Positions 21,745 to 31,846 of a stretch of 64,000 nucleotides of DNA are shown one piece after another; position 1 is the first letter of the stretch; every line of letters starts with the position of its first letter. The notes below the pieces were generated by a model that ran no database searches, was not told the origin of the DNA, and saw only the letters and a program-made list of their open reading frames with translations. The stretch is from Pseudocercospora fijiensis CIRAD86. Lineage: Eukaryota > Ascomycota > Dothideomycetes > Mycosphaerellales > Mycosphaerellaceae. The translations under genes and the position numbers were made by a program. Location: positions 2,170,001 through 2,234,000 of the forward strand of contig NW_006921538.1 in the NCBI RefSeq assembly GCF_000340215.1, in the 5' to 3' direction.

Positions 21745-23826
21745 ATGCCCGGCGAAGACCGCCTCCACGCCAACGACGGCGCGTCTCGCAAACGGCGCAA
21801 GATGGACCGCGATCACCACTCCGCAACCAACACCCCCGCCGATGCCATCGTTCTTTCCTCTGACGCGCACTGCGAACACGAGAAGTCTCTCCGCACCTTG
21901 CAAACAGATCTCGAGGCCATGAGGCAGCTCATCACGTGCAAGATATGCCTCAAGTTTCTTTACGAGCCCTATGCCCTCACTTGCGGGCACACGTACTGCT
22001 ACAGCTGCATCATGAACTGGATGGGCAAGGACCAAGCGCAGCAGAAGAAGAAGACATGTCCCGATTGTAGGACGATTATCCGAGAGCAGCCTGCACCCTC
22101 TTACCTGATCAAGGAAATGGTGCTCATTTTCTCGAACCGAGTGGAGCTGCTGCCAGACGGAGAGACTTCCGAAGAGCACCATGCCATGGCTAGAGAAGAG
22201 GCCGAGATTGTCGCCAAGGACAAAGCGGATACGGATGAAGAGACAGGAGGACTGTTCCAGGGCAGATTCAAACGTGGTGGCCGCCTCAATCCTGTTTTGG
22301 CCATCCGCGACGTCAGCGATAATGTCTTCAGATGTCCAAACTGCGCCTTTGAGATTCAGCGGAACTGGTGTGGACCCTGTGGCATGCGTGTGCTCACCGA
22401 CGAGGACGACGAGGATATGAGTGATGAAACGGACAGCATGGATCGCGAGCTGGATCCCGAATATGAAGACAGCATCGATCATGAGCTGGATCGGGACATG
22501 AGAGAGGATGAGTTGGCATTTGGCTATGAAGGCCCTCGCGATGATGCCTGGACCGACGACGACGATTCTGACGATTCTGACGGCGGCGACATTCATCCCT
22601 ACCACTTCCCCGCCGAAGCCTTCGAAAACCACAATTATCCTCTCCCTTACGACAGTGATCGAGATCCTGGCGATTTCGAGACTGATACCGATGCCTCGCT
22701 CGACAGATTCATCGATGATCGTGACCGCGAGGATGACGATGTGGGAGATGAGTCAGAGGAAGCTATTTCGACTCCTGCAGTGCCTCGCCTGCGTCACGGA
22801 CGGGCTATTGTTCTCTCGGATGATGAAGAGGATGATGAGGATGAAGGCATCGCTTCACCTCGGAGAGTGCGCGTACAGTCTGAAGGAGCTTCCTCAGCGG
22901 GAGCCACTCGAGAGTCCTCCGTGCCTGAATCAGATGATGAGGAGCCGGTATTGCAACCAGGACATGCCAACCGTCGTCAATACCGACATCGATTTCTTGA
23001 CGTTGACAGTGAGGTCGATGATGAAGACGACATTGACGACGATGGATTAGATGGAGAATTAGAGCCTCCATCGGACCACGAGGCTGAAATCAATCTGGCG
23101 AATCATCTGGCCATTCACGGCTACTCGCCGCCACCATTCGAGAGCGATGATGGTGAGACAGACACAGGCGCTTACGAGTATCGCTACGGTAACTACGCCG
23201 CCCATGATGATGATGCTTCCGAAGCAATTGCTGGCATGTCAGAGGATGCAGAGGATGATGAAGAGGACGACGGAGATGATGAGTCTGAAGATATGCACAG
23301 TATGGCTGATGGGTTTGTCCACGCATCCCGGCGTGCGAAAGCACAAGAGCTTATGCTAATAGGCGATACAGGCACGCTAGCGACTAGTGCACACGACACG
23401 AACAGACTTAATACCCTAACGCGCCGCCGCAATCGCCATGTCAGCCCGCCGCGAAACTTCTCCCCGCTTTCCTCAACCATGCCGTCACTCGCAGGCATCG
23501 GTCGTGCTCGAAGTGGGCAGGCCAACGCCTCAGCATCATGCAACGAGCGAAGTGGCTACTTTAGCAGCATGTTCCCTCGACACCCATTCCAGCTCTCGTC
23601 CACTCTGGATCGGATCAATCGCACATTGGCTGCAAACGCAGCTCGAAGCGACTCCAACAGAGGCAGTCAAAGCAGCACAGGAGGTGTTGCATTGAGAGGC
23701 TCCTCATCAGGAAGTGGTAGTAGCAGGACCGTTCGTGCAGGCTCAGAGGAGGATGTCGCTGCGCGTCGTCGACGATTGCCACGCCGGAGGATTCATATGG
23801 CCGATCTGGATGAGTCGGACGGATAG
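21745..23826 (+). CDS. RING-finger E3 ubiquitin ligase with acidic disordered body
   Basis: A single-exon 693-residue protein starting MPGEDRLHANDG. A C3HC4 RING has ligands C65, C68, C80, H82, C85, C88, C105 and C108 (CKIC...CGHTYCYSC...CPDC). A second CX2C..CX2C cluster follows at C197, C200, C209 and C212 (CPNC, CGPC), which may form a zinc ribbon. A basic KRRK patch at 16-19 suggests nuclear import. From residue 215 the protein is highly acidic and disordered, with many SDDE/DDED blocks, ending in a Ser/Arg-rich tail. The RING plus second cysteine cluster recalls fungal Psh1-type ligases that act on the centromeric histone variant; that assignment is inference and needs a homology search. 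Confidence 0.85.
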   Translation: MPGEDRLHANDGASRKRRKMDRDHHSATNTPADAIVLSSDAHCEHEKSLRTLQTDLEAMRQLITCKICLKFLYEPYALTCGHTYCYSCIMNWMGKDQAQQKKKTCPDCRTIIREQPAPSYLIKEMVLIFSNRVELLPDGETSEEHHAMAREEAEIVAKDKADTDEETGGLFQGRFKRGGRLNPVLAIRDVSDNVFRCPNCAFEIQRNWCGPCGMRVLTDEDDEDMSDETDSMDRELDPEYEDSIDHELDRDMREDELAFGYEGPRDDAWTDDDDSDDSDGGDIHPYHFPAEAFENHNYPLPYDSDRDPGDFETDTDASLDRFIDDRDREDDDVGDESEEAISTPAVPRLRHGRAIVLSDDEEDDEDEGIASPRRVRVQSEGASSAGATRESSVPESDDEEPVLQPGHANRRQYRHRFLDVDSEVDDEDDIDDDGLDGELEPPSDHEAEINLANHLAIHGYSPPPFESDDGETDTGAYEYRYGNYAAHDDDASEAIAGMSEDAEDDEEDDGDDESEDMHSMADGFVHASRRAKAQELMLIGDTGTLATSAHDTNRLNTLTRRRNRHVSPPRNFSPLSSTMPSLAGIGRARSGQANASASCNERSGYFSSMFPRHPFQLSSTLDRINRTLAANAARSDSNRGSQSSTGGVALRGSSSGSGSSRTVRAGSEEDVAARRRRLPRRRIHMADLDESDG

Positions 23827-24042
23827 ATCTGCGGCGTAGGACTTCAAGCATGAGCACCTGGATGATGCCCTGGAAGTGATCATGCTTTCACGATCGTAAC
23901 ATGAGATAGCCATGAGCGCTCCGCATCACATATGAACGTTGTGCCCACGATGGTGCTCTCAACGAATGATACTCATTTTGCATTTCCAATCTCCGTCTTT
24001 TAGCCATTGTTAAGAACTACATGTATTCCGACTGGACTTTGA

Positions 24043-24294
24043 TCATGCTATCCCATCTCGAGCTCCAGCGCGAGCACAGGACGCTGCAAGGGAATCGGAA
24101 TGGGCGTTGAAGTTGACGCCACGGAGACGGTAATGGTCGAGTTGAGCACTTCCGATATCACACCCAGCGGTAAGTCTCTGGTCAGGGAAGTGGGATACTG
24201 GATGGAGAGGCGAAGGAGTCAAATGCACAGGTATCGCTGTGCCTTGCTTTCCGCTGGCGCCAGTGATAAGAATCAGATCGTTGGTCAAAGCCAT
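24043..24294 (-). pseudogene. N-terminal relic of an NmrA-like NAD(P)-binding protein
   Basis: The frame starts MALTNDLILITGASGKQGTA, which is the first beta strand and glycine-rich dinucleotide loop (TGASGKQG) of NmrA/SDR-type proteins. After about 25 residues the similarity stops, the sequence becomes Pro/His-rich and a stop follows at 83 residues. A full NmrA-like protein has about 300 residues and nothing downstream continues it. I call it a truncated relic; a short exon with missed introns is possible but no good donor was found. Confidence 0.5.
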
Positions 24295-24879
24295 GATTAA
24301 ACGAATTGATTGTTTTGTGGATGTGTTTGTCTTGGGTGCTTCGTGGTTGTGCCGACTACGCAATAGACTTGATATAGTCATGGCGGAAATCAGAGCCCCT
24401 TCCACGTCCGATGGCTTACCTGAGGTACCTCAGACCTATGTATTCCTGTTCCTGTTACTCTAGTGCGCCTTGTCGCAGATCCTTCGAGCATGCCACAGGA
24501 CGAGCGTCCAGCATAGCAAAAACACCTACTGTATGCCTTCAAAGAGGCTATGTTCATGTCCCTGATAACTAACATGTGCTGCGATGTTCGTAGGGTTCAA
24601 GGCGCGGCGCGCGCCGGGTGGCAGCACCCCCGTAAAGGACGAAGAAAATGAGTTTGCTTTTGTTCACTATTTTCACCATTTGTAGCCAGACTACCTTACT
24701 GAGAACCCTCATTTATCTCAGCCGGATCTCCGCAAAGTGTTGAGCGATTCTCCAGAGAGGCAATGGCAGAACTTAAAGGATTGTTGCTCTTGTTCTGTCC
24801 ATGTTCTTCATCTCGTCCTCAGCCAAACAACTCCCGGGCTACCAGTAGTTCTATGATGTCTCCGTGAACGCCTGGAATT

Positions 24880-25264
24880 CTATCGCGTACAGCAATATTT
24901 GTCGTCACCGGGGCCGGCTACCTCGGCTGTGTTTGTGTCACAGGGCCTTGTCGCACTTACATCCTGCGGGCTGCAAATGCATTCTGCGTTCTTTGATCTA
25001 TTACATCCCATGTCAACAACTCGGTCATAATTAGAAGATATCATACTCTACTTACTTGAACCTCTTATAGGTGAATCCGGAGCCGCCGCACGCGGAATTG
25101 CAGTCTGATGTCTGAACGACACAGGTATTGCCTGACAGATCGACACATCCCCAAGCTCCATCCTTTCGGCAAGCCTCAACTCCGGCGCAATTACATCGGT
25201 TTGTTGCCGAAACGGTGGAAACGAGAGCGAGAAGAGTAGTGGCGACGGTAAGTATAGCCCGCAT
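24880..25264 (-). CDS. small secreted cysteine-rich protein, candidate effector
   Basis: The protein starts MRAILTVATTLLALVSTVSA, a typical signal peptide cleaved after A20. The plain ORF (25052-25264) ends at residue 70 with seven cysteines. Its stop codon TAA lies inside a consensus donor, AA|GTAAGT. Splicing 25,055-24,971 (85 bp, acceptor TTTGCAG) joins exon 1 (25056-25264) to exon 2 (24880-24970) in phase. This gives 99 residues with ten cysteines (24, 26, 32, 40, 48, 55, 59, 80, 96, 97) and the end DDKYCCTR. An even number of cysteines suits a disulfide-rich extracellular protein. No family is recognised. It lies beside an AT-rich spacer with RIP-type changes, a common setting for plant-pathogen effectors. 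The function is unknown and the exon structure is unverified. Confidence 0.65.
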
Positions 25265-25911
25265 GGTGTTCTTGGTATTTTTCCGACTGTAGAGGTTAGG
25301 CTAGTTATGTTTGAGTACTAAGTTAACGACCGAACGAACGACGGCGATCGTAAAAGCCCTATTTGTACTCAACGCTTTGCCCCTGATATAAAGGAGTTGT
25401 TGTGATAAAACTCTGCTATAAATAGTATCGCAATTTTGTTAGCTATAGAGCTTAGGCTGGTAGCCTAGTAGCCTAGTTGTGTTTGCAACTTCTGCAAGGC
25501 AGATAACAAGGAAGGTTACGGGGGTCTGTAATAAATCGTATCGCTATTTTTAGTATTTTTTTTAGACGGCTGAGCACTTTCGAGTAAAAGCGCTCGATTC
25601 CTCAATTCTGGATTTATAGTTTAGTAGAACTATCTTAGGAGGATAAGAATTTCCTCGAGCCTAGTAGCCTAGTTATATTTGCAACTTCTGTAAGGCAGAT
25701 AACAAGGAAGGTTATGACTCTGGTTTTCCCATGCCATGCATGTGTAGAGATGTCCATCCACGAGCCACAACCCTAATTAAGCTTATAGACTTGCGCATCC
25801 ACCCTGGTATACTCGAGGAGCCGCTGTGGACCATTTGTAGGTGCCTAGGGGAATAGCCTGAGGTATCTAGAGCCAGGCCGTTCCTACTACTCTGTAGCTA
25901 TTCTGGGGCCC
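25265..25911. other. AT-rich spacer with decayed repeats
   Basis: The composition shifts sharply to AT-rich with many CTAG/TAGCC steps, unlike the gene islands. It holds a direct repeat described separately and a run of pyrimidines near 25,555. It is probably remains of a RIP-mutated transposon in the promoter of the secreted cysteine-rich gene. Confidence 0.55.
25462..25716. repeat. 59-bp direct repeat with RIP-type differences
   Basis: Copies at 25,462-25,520 and 25,658-25,716 start AGCCTAGTAGCCTAGTT and share GGCAGATAACAAGGAAGG. They differ at four sites, all transitions: TG to TA twice, CA to TA once and CG to TG once. Three of the four are CpA to TpA changes on one strand or the other. 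Confidence 0.85.
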
Positions 25912-26229
25912 GTGCTAGGCGACGTTATATGTTGGTCCACCTGCGGTCTTTTGTCGTCCATTCAGTGTATTCTGTGTTTTCTCGAGAATCGGTATGACCA
26001 CCCATCTCTAGCCATGATTCCATGTCGTGCCGGGATTTGCATGCAGAGCGCGTGGCATGATTTACGCCAAAGACCGCAGTTTGCGTTGCTCAAATATCTG
26101 GCTCAATCATTGACCTTAACGCACTTAGTGGATTACGCGCACGACTTGGAAATCGCCGACGACTTTGGGACTTTGAGGAATTATCTTGTGGAGGGACTCA
26201 ATCATCTCATTTCGACCCCGAACTACTGA
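25912..26229 (+). other. ORF, possible 3' fragment of a lost gene
   Basis: An open frame of about 105 codons begins just inside the AT-rich spacer and ends 7 bp into the 3' end of the opposite-strand ERV2 gene. The second half (FALLKYLAQSLTLTHLVDYAHDLEIADDFG) has protein-like amphipathic character; the first half is Cys/Ile-rich and less convincing. It may be the remaining C-terminus of a gene broken by the repeat insertion. No family is recognised. Confidence 0.3.
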
Positions 26230-26939
26230 TCTAGTAGCAGATCCAGATTGAGATCCCTCCCGTTGGAAGATAGCTTCTCCTTTTGCTCGTCGCTCATCTC
26301 AGGCTTGTCACTAGCCCTTTTGATTTCTCGTGTGCTCACATCTTCTTCTTTGGCATTTCCCCCCTTCTTCTCATCGTCGTCCGCGCATCCACAGTCGTAG
26401 AAGTCGCCAATGTTCGCACAATCGAATATCTCCTTTTTCAGTCTCTCGTTCACTTTGTTGTGAACATGGCATGCCCAAGCCGCCGCAGCCGACCGCGAGG
26501 ATACTTGGGGAGGGAACTTCTTGAGCAATCCTCCAAAATGTTCTGCGCACTCTCCGCAGGGGTAGAGTCTCTGAAATAGATGTATGAAGCTTCTCAAAGC
26601 AGTACTCTCATCTTCAGTCGGCTTATCTGGGAAGCGAGCCATCATGGTATGAAGAACTTTCCATGCTGCCCTTCCCAACTCTGCTTTCGCGGTCTCATTT
26701 CCCAGCTTCGAGGCAATGGCATGGCCTGTCAGCGCGGTCTGTCCCAGATGTAGGGTATCACTATCTGTCTCTTGCAATGCCAAAGAGGCATGAGTAGCGG
26801 CTCTGTCGGCTCGACGTATTGCAAGCGCATCTGCGCTATCTCTCATAGCATGGAAGCCCTTTTGTATACCAAAGAAGGCGAACATGCAGAAGACGGCGAG
26901 GATGATATAATATCGGCGGCCTGCTCGTACCGGCGCCAT
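26223..26939 (-). CDS. ERV2: ER FAD-linked sulfhydryl oxidase Erv2
   Basis: A single-exon 238-residue protein. The start at 26,939 (MAPVRAGRR) is preceded by CCACC, a strong context; the frame extends to 26,957 only with a non-ATG codon. A signal anchor spans about residues 11-25 (YIILAVFCMFAFFG). The ERV/ALR domain runs from about 86 to 180. The active disulfide is C128-C131 (CGEC), the structural pair is C157/C174 and the shuttle CGC is at C183-C185. The 17-residue spacing of the structural pair and the CGC shuttle match yeast Erv2. FAD contacts are suggested by HVHNKVN. The enzyme forms disulfides in the ER using oxygen and passes them to protein disulfide isomerase. Confidence 0.95.
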   Translation of the reverse strand: MAPVRAGRRYYIILAVFCMFAFFGIQKGFHAMRDSADALAIRRADRAATHASLALQETDSDTLHLGQTALTGHAIASKLGNETAKAELGRAAWKVLHTMMARFPDKPTEDESTALRSFIHLFQRLYPCGECAEHFGGLLKKFPPQVSSRSAAAAWACHVHNKVNERLKKEIFDCANIGDFYDCGCADDDEKKGGNAKEEDVSTREIKRASDKPEMSDEQKEKLSSNGRDLNLDLLLDQ

Positions 26940-26957
26940 GGTGGGTAGAAGGCGCAA

Positions 26958-27224
26958 TTGCTATGTGGCTATCGTATTTCGAATCTCATGGTGAATGTTG
27001 TATACGAAGCATATTCGCTCCTCATTGTCAGCATGAGGACACATGTGAAGTCGACAGGCGTCATCAAACTCTCAATGAAAGCTTCGGACGCATCGGCCCG
27101 CTCCTCCGTTCCTGCAGTCACCGTTACCGAGATCGCCTATCGCTTCACTTTGAGAAATTTCACCGACATACGCTGCTTCGTCCAAGACTCTGCCGGAAAT
27201 ACTGTCTAATTCAGCAACGACGAC
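26958..27224. promoter_or_regulatory. divergent spacer between ERV2 and the aminotransferase-like gene
   Basis: The 285 bp between the two start codons (26,939 minus, 27,225 plus) must serve both genes. No specific motif was recognised. Confidence 0.4.
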
Positions 27225-28536
27225 ATGGCAAACACGTTCCCACCTCCTGCTGTCAATACTATTGGTATGAAAAGCAAGATGGCACACCAGTGGCTCTACT
27301 GACGAACGCTATCTCACGACAGACTGGTCAGACATTGGCTTCAAGGTCCGCGAAGGTAAGTCTTCAATTGATATGAATTGAAGTCTGTCGTTGCTGACAC
27401 TTTAGTAAAGTCAACGGCCACATTGAATCTACCTACTCCGTCAAGACCGGCCAATGGACTCCTCCAAAATTTGTCGCCGACTCTTTTCTCCGTATTCATG
27501 GCATGGCACCGGGCTTGAACTACGGCATGCAATGCTACGAAGGTCTCAAAGCATCGCGGGGTCCAGACGACAAGACTATCGGCATTTTCAGACCACAGCA
27601 AAATGCCGAGCGATTGCAACATTCTGCCTCGTACGTCAGCGTGCCAGAAGTTCCAGTTGAGCACTTCAAGAAGTCTGTCCATCTTGCTGTATCTTTGAAC
27701 GCCGGGTTTGTGCCACCACATTGGACTGGAGCTAGCATGTACATTCGGCCACTTCTTTTCGGCTCAAGTGCTCAGCTTGGTCTTGACCCACCGGAGGAGT
27801 ACACTTTTGCCGTTTATGTTATGCCGACTGGTGTCTACCATGGTGTACATCCAGTAGCGGCATTGATTCTTGAGGATTTCGATCGAGCAGCACCCGAGGG
27901 CACTGGAAGCGCCAAGGTCGGTGGTAACTATGCTCCTGTCCTTAGACACAGTGGCAAGGCCAAGAAGGAGGGCTTTGGCATTACTCTTCACTTGGACAGC
28001 AAGACAAGATCAGAGGTTGACGAGTTCTCGACATCTGGTTTCATTGGTATCCACGGCACTCCAGATGATGGCGTTACAATAGTCGTACCAGACAGCAAGA
28101 ATGTCATCAAATCAGTCACTAGCGATACGATCTGCCAGATTGCCAAGAGCTGGGGCTGGAAGGTTGAGTGCAGACCAGTAAGTCTGAAAGCATGATAGTT
28201 TGTGAACGTCACACTGATGAATACCAGATCAAATACGAGGAACTTCCAAAATTCACAGAAATCGCTGCTGCAGGCACAGCAGCCGGTCTCGTCCCAATCA
28301 AGAGCATCACCATGCGTTCCAAGAACGACACATTTAAATATCAAGGCGGCGGCGACGAGCCTGGTCCAGTTTTCGTGAAACTCCTCACACAGCTGAAGGG
28401 CATTCAGCAAGGCAAGGTCAAGGATGAATTCGGCTGGGTCGAGCAAGTACGCGCATACAAGCCAGATGAGTACGAGAGCGACGGCGCAAATGAGCCCAAT
28501 GGTGGGAGTGGATATTCAGTCAGTCAATTGCCATAA
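27225..28536 (+). CDS. branched-chain amino acid aminotransferase-like enzyme (PLP fold type IV)
   Basis: Four exons, 27225-27264, 27323-27355, 27411-28177 and 28228-28536, give 382 residues starting MANTFPPPAV. Class IV landmarks are GLNYGMQCYEGLKA, the substrate-side MYIRPLLFGSSAQLGL and GTGSAKVGGNYAP, with K193 as the likely PLP Schiff-base lysine. The threonines in the stretch NVIKSVTSDTICQIA correspond to the phosphate-binding end. The third intron acceptor must be AAAG at 27,410 and not the TTTAG five bases earlier, to keep phase. Such enzymes convert Leu, Ile and Val to their keto acids with 2-oxoglutarate. Divergent fungal paralogues occur in secondary-metabolite loci, and no such cluster is visible here. 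No mitochondrial presequence is seen, so a cytosolic enzyme is likely. Confidence 0.9.
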
Positions 28537-28959
28537 AGGCCCCATATAAAAGGTCACTTTAGATGATTAATCTTCAAAGTGAAGTGCTGTTCTCCGAGTA
28601 GTTCCAATGCTAGCACAGAACGAACCGGACGTAATTGCCATAGCAGTGCATCAATAAAAGAACGCACAGCGCTCAGGACGCTTCAAAAGACAGTGCATGC
28701 ACAGTGAGATCGAATTCCATCTGCGAACGAGCATCCCATCCCACCATCACTTCTTCGAAAACCCCAACACCTTCCTCTCCCCGGCCCCCAATCTGCTCGT
28801 AACCCCCAGGGCGATGACAGCCACTTGGAACTGCTCTACCTGGACTTACATGCAAGATGCAGAATTTCGACACCGCCAGCATCTCAAGCCCCGCCGCCGT
28901 TGAGAAACGCACGTGCACGACTCGCTAAAGCTATATAACCGTCAGAAAGCCTCTTCCAT
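28537..28959. other. intergenic, convergent 3' ends
   Basis: This 423-bp spacer downstream of two facing genes holds only short motif-less ORFs. An AATAAAA-type signal is present near 28,653. Confidence 0.4.
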
Positions 28960-29628
28960 TTAATCAGAGAAAGGAAAGCACAAATGTAAGCCGCCATTCC
29001 AAAATGGCGCAATGGTAACGCGATCTGATGATAAGTCAAAAATTCTGCTAACTGCTGATTCAACTGCTACCAAGTAGTGATGACGAAAGAGGAATTTCGC
29101 TTCCGTCTCAATTGAAAAATTGGGGCGTTTCGTTTTTGCTATTGCACCCACAACCTCCTGTACTCCATCGGCTCCTCTCCCTCCTGCACCTCGACCTCTG
29201 CCTGCACTGCATCGTACAAATTTGCACTTTTGAAGGGCCGACTTTCTCTTAACCATTGAAATCTGATATTGCCTGCCCACTCCGAAGAGCCTAGAATTTT
29301 TGCCTCCGTTATTGACGTCTTCTGGATAGATATGGCTGAAGACTTTTTCGAGGTTAGGCCAGGATAGGTCGAAGTGCTTGAGGATGATTGCTATGGTCAT
29401 GCGGTGGGGGTGAGTCCATGTGAAAGTGACTTTACTTCGCGGCTTTCTCTTTTTGGTGGTGCGGTTTGAAGTGATGGCGGAGTCGATTCGGGAGCAGGCT
29501 TTGGGATTTGGCTTGGAGTTGAGAGAGGGTGTCGGTGGGAGGGGAGGCTGATCGCCCTGGTCGCTCAGATCCTCTCGCTCCGTATCATTGCGCGGGATGG
29601 CTGGTGTGGAGGGCGCACTCTCGCGCAT
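28960..29628 (-). CDS. hypothetical protein with basic SANT-like helical segment
   Basis: The frame is open from 29,742, but the first ATG is at 29,628, giving 222 residues (MRESAPSTPAIPRNDTERE). A Pro/Ser-rich lead is followed by a basic stretch (TTKKRKPRSKVTFTW) and a helical segment, MTIAIILKHFDLSWPNLEKV. The latter resembles short helix-turn-helix-like pieces found in many small Dothideomycete proteins of unknown function. A Gly/Arg-rich loop and a hydrophobic end follow. An upstream exon is possible because a partial duplicate of the N-terminal coding DNA lies at 29,712-29,776. The function is unknown. Confidence 0.5.
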   Translation of the reverse strand: MRESAPSTPAIPRNDTEREDLSDQGDQPPLPPTPSLNSKPNPKACSRIDSAITSNRTTKKRKPRSKVTFTWTHPHRMTIAIILKHFDLSWPNLEKVFSHIYPEDVNNGGKNSRLFGVGRQYQISMVKRKSALQKCKFVRCSAGRGRGAGGRGADGVQEVVGAIAKTKRPNFSIETEAKFLFRHHYLVAVESAVSRIFDLSSDRVTIAPFWNGGLHLCFPFSD

Positions 29629-29776
29629 GACTGCGTTTGCGAGGCCAGAAGCGGCGAAGGAGGAGATTTGGAGGGAAGCCTTGTTTTCCTGGTCCTTCGC
29701 CTCGTTTTGTAGGAATGGCTGGAGCGGAGGGTGCACTCTCACCCATGGCTGCTTCTGCCAGGCTAGAAGGAAGAGG
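29595..29776. repeat. partial tandem duplication, about 65 bp
   Basis: The segments 29,595-29,660 and 29,712-29,776 are about 75 percent alike by eye. On the minus strand they read ESAPSTPAIP and ESAPSAPAIP in two different frames. The copy nearer the coding region is used by the hypothetical protein. Confidence 0.6.
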
Positions 29777-30132
29777 TAGGTCGCAAAGGATGCTGGCGGC
29801 GGTAAGATAATCTGCGTGATCGTGCATCGGCTGAATTGGAAAGGACGTGTAGTATGTACCTCGAAGGTATGCCGAGATGCTGAAGTTGCATTGCAGGTGC
29901 AATGCGTTAGCGACCGTAAGTATCACATCGAAGATGTTGCTGTTGCAACTACAGTAAGTCCGAGAGCTATCACATCCATGCATGTGATGAATGTGAGCGC
30001 TGTCGCACATGGTAGATAGACCAGGTGAGGTCGCATAGCCTCAGGGTCGGCATGCATGTGAAAGATATAGGCGGTCTCTAATGAAAAATGACCAGATGGT
30101 GCGTAGGTTGCGTATCACATTTCTGGTATATG

Positions 30133-31846
30133 AGCATTAGCTACCTCCTTCTCAAGCTCTTCATAGTGACTTCTTCCGCGACAAATGTACCTTCTACACT
30201 ATAACTTGCTATCACTTTTATTCTCTTTATAGTTTAGCGGCTAGAAGAAGTCTTCTATAAAGAGCCTAAGGACAAATGTCGCAAAGCAGCTATTCTAGCG
30301 TTATATATATATAGAACAGGTTAAATAGTATAACAACTATATACTTTCGCTAAAAGTTATATTAGAATCGTACCTACGGAAGGATATAGAGAAGATCTTT
30401 GCTTATATAAAGGATACTCTATCTCTTTAGCTACGTAAATGAAAATTACAAAACACTACTCCGTAAGAAACGCTATACGAATAGTATCCGAATTGCTTCT
30501 ATATCGGGTAGAAGGGAATATACAACCCTATCGTAAAGCATATACGGTCCTTAAGAATTGCCTAGCTAACAAGCTCTAAGTATCGCTATATCGATCGGCC
30601 TACGTTAAGGTATAGTTGTCGTTAGAGAGAGCTAGCTATACTAGCTATACGTATATTAGCTATATCGGGTACGGGCGTAATCTAGTTAGCTAGATAGCTA
30701 GCTCGAGTATCTCCCGATATATTCTATTAATATTCTTTCTAAAAGCTAAATCTATATCGTAGTATACGATACTATCTTGTATTCGGATTCCTAGTATTAT
30801 AGACCGCTCGCGAGTTGTTTTCCAAATCTATAAGGACCGCTATATTAAACAGCTAACATTTGTCCTTAGACCCTTGCTAACGCAAGGAGTAGTAAGTAGG
30901 TGCATTAGTTAAAGATTAGTGTTAGAAGGTGCGTATTGTGCCTGCCTCTGCGACTTGCGTTCAATTAGGAAGGGGCTAAAACGGAGATAGCATTAGCTAC
31001 CTCCTTCTTAAGCTCTTTATAGTGACTTCTTCCGCGACAAATGCACCTTCTATACTATAACTTGCTATTACTTTTATTCTCTTTATAGTTTAGCGGCTAG
31101 AAGAAGTCTTCTATAAAGAGCCTAAGGACAAATGTCGCAAAGCAGCTATTCTAGCGTTATATATATATAGAATAGGTTAAATAGCATAACAACTATACAC
31201 TTTCGCTAAAAGTTATATTAGAATCGTACCTACGAAAGGATGTAGAGAAGATCTTTACTTATATAAAGGATACTCTATCTCTTTAGCTACGTAAATGAAA
31301 ATTACAAAACACTACTCCGTAAGAAACGCTATACGAATAGTATCCGAATTGCTTCTATATCGGGTAGAAGGGAATATGCAACCCTATTATAAAGCATATA
31401 CGGTCCTTAAGAATTGCCTAGCTAACAAGCTCTAAGTGTCGCTATATCGATCGGCCTGCGTTAAGGTATAGTTATCGTTAGAGAGGGCTAGCTATACTAG
31501 CTATACGTATATTAGCTATATCGGGTACGGGCGCAATCTAGTTAGCTAGATAGCTAGCTCGAGTATCTCCCGATATATTCTATTAATATTCTTTCTAAAA
31601 GCTGAATCTATATCGCAGTATACGATACTATCTTGTATTCGGATTCCTAGTATTATAGACCGCTCGCGAGTTGTTTTCCAAATCTATAAGGACCGCTATA
31701 TTGAACAGCTAACATTTGTCCTTAGACCCTTACTAACGCAAGGAGCAGTAAGCAGGTGCATTAGTTAAAGATCAGTGTTAGAAGGTGCGTATTGTGCCTG
31801 CCTCTGCGACTTGCGTTCAATCAGGAAGGGGCTGAAACGGAGATAG
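30133..31846. repeat. tandem pair of 857-bp RIP-mutated repeats
   Basis: Unit 1 is 30,133-30,989 and unit 2 is 30,990-31,846, both starting GCATTAGCTACCTCCTTCT. They are near-identical; the differences are nearly all C/T or G/A. A further GCATTAG stands at the right edge. Inside each unit a perfect 14-bp inverted repeat, CTAAGGACAAATGT and complement (30,266-30,279 and 30,856-30,869 in unit 1), bounds about 600 bp, so each unit may carry a small DNA transposon. No frame is open beyond about 40 codons. Confidence 0.85.

Noticed and set aside
21436..22632. 398-codon minus-strand ORF
   Set aside because: It lies antisense to the RING gene, whose zinc ligands are clear. It is a frame shadow caused by the biased codons of the acidic region.
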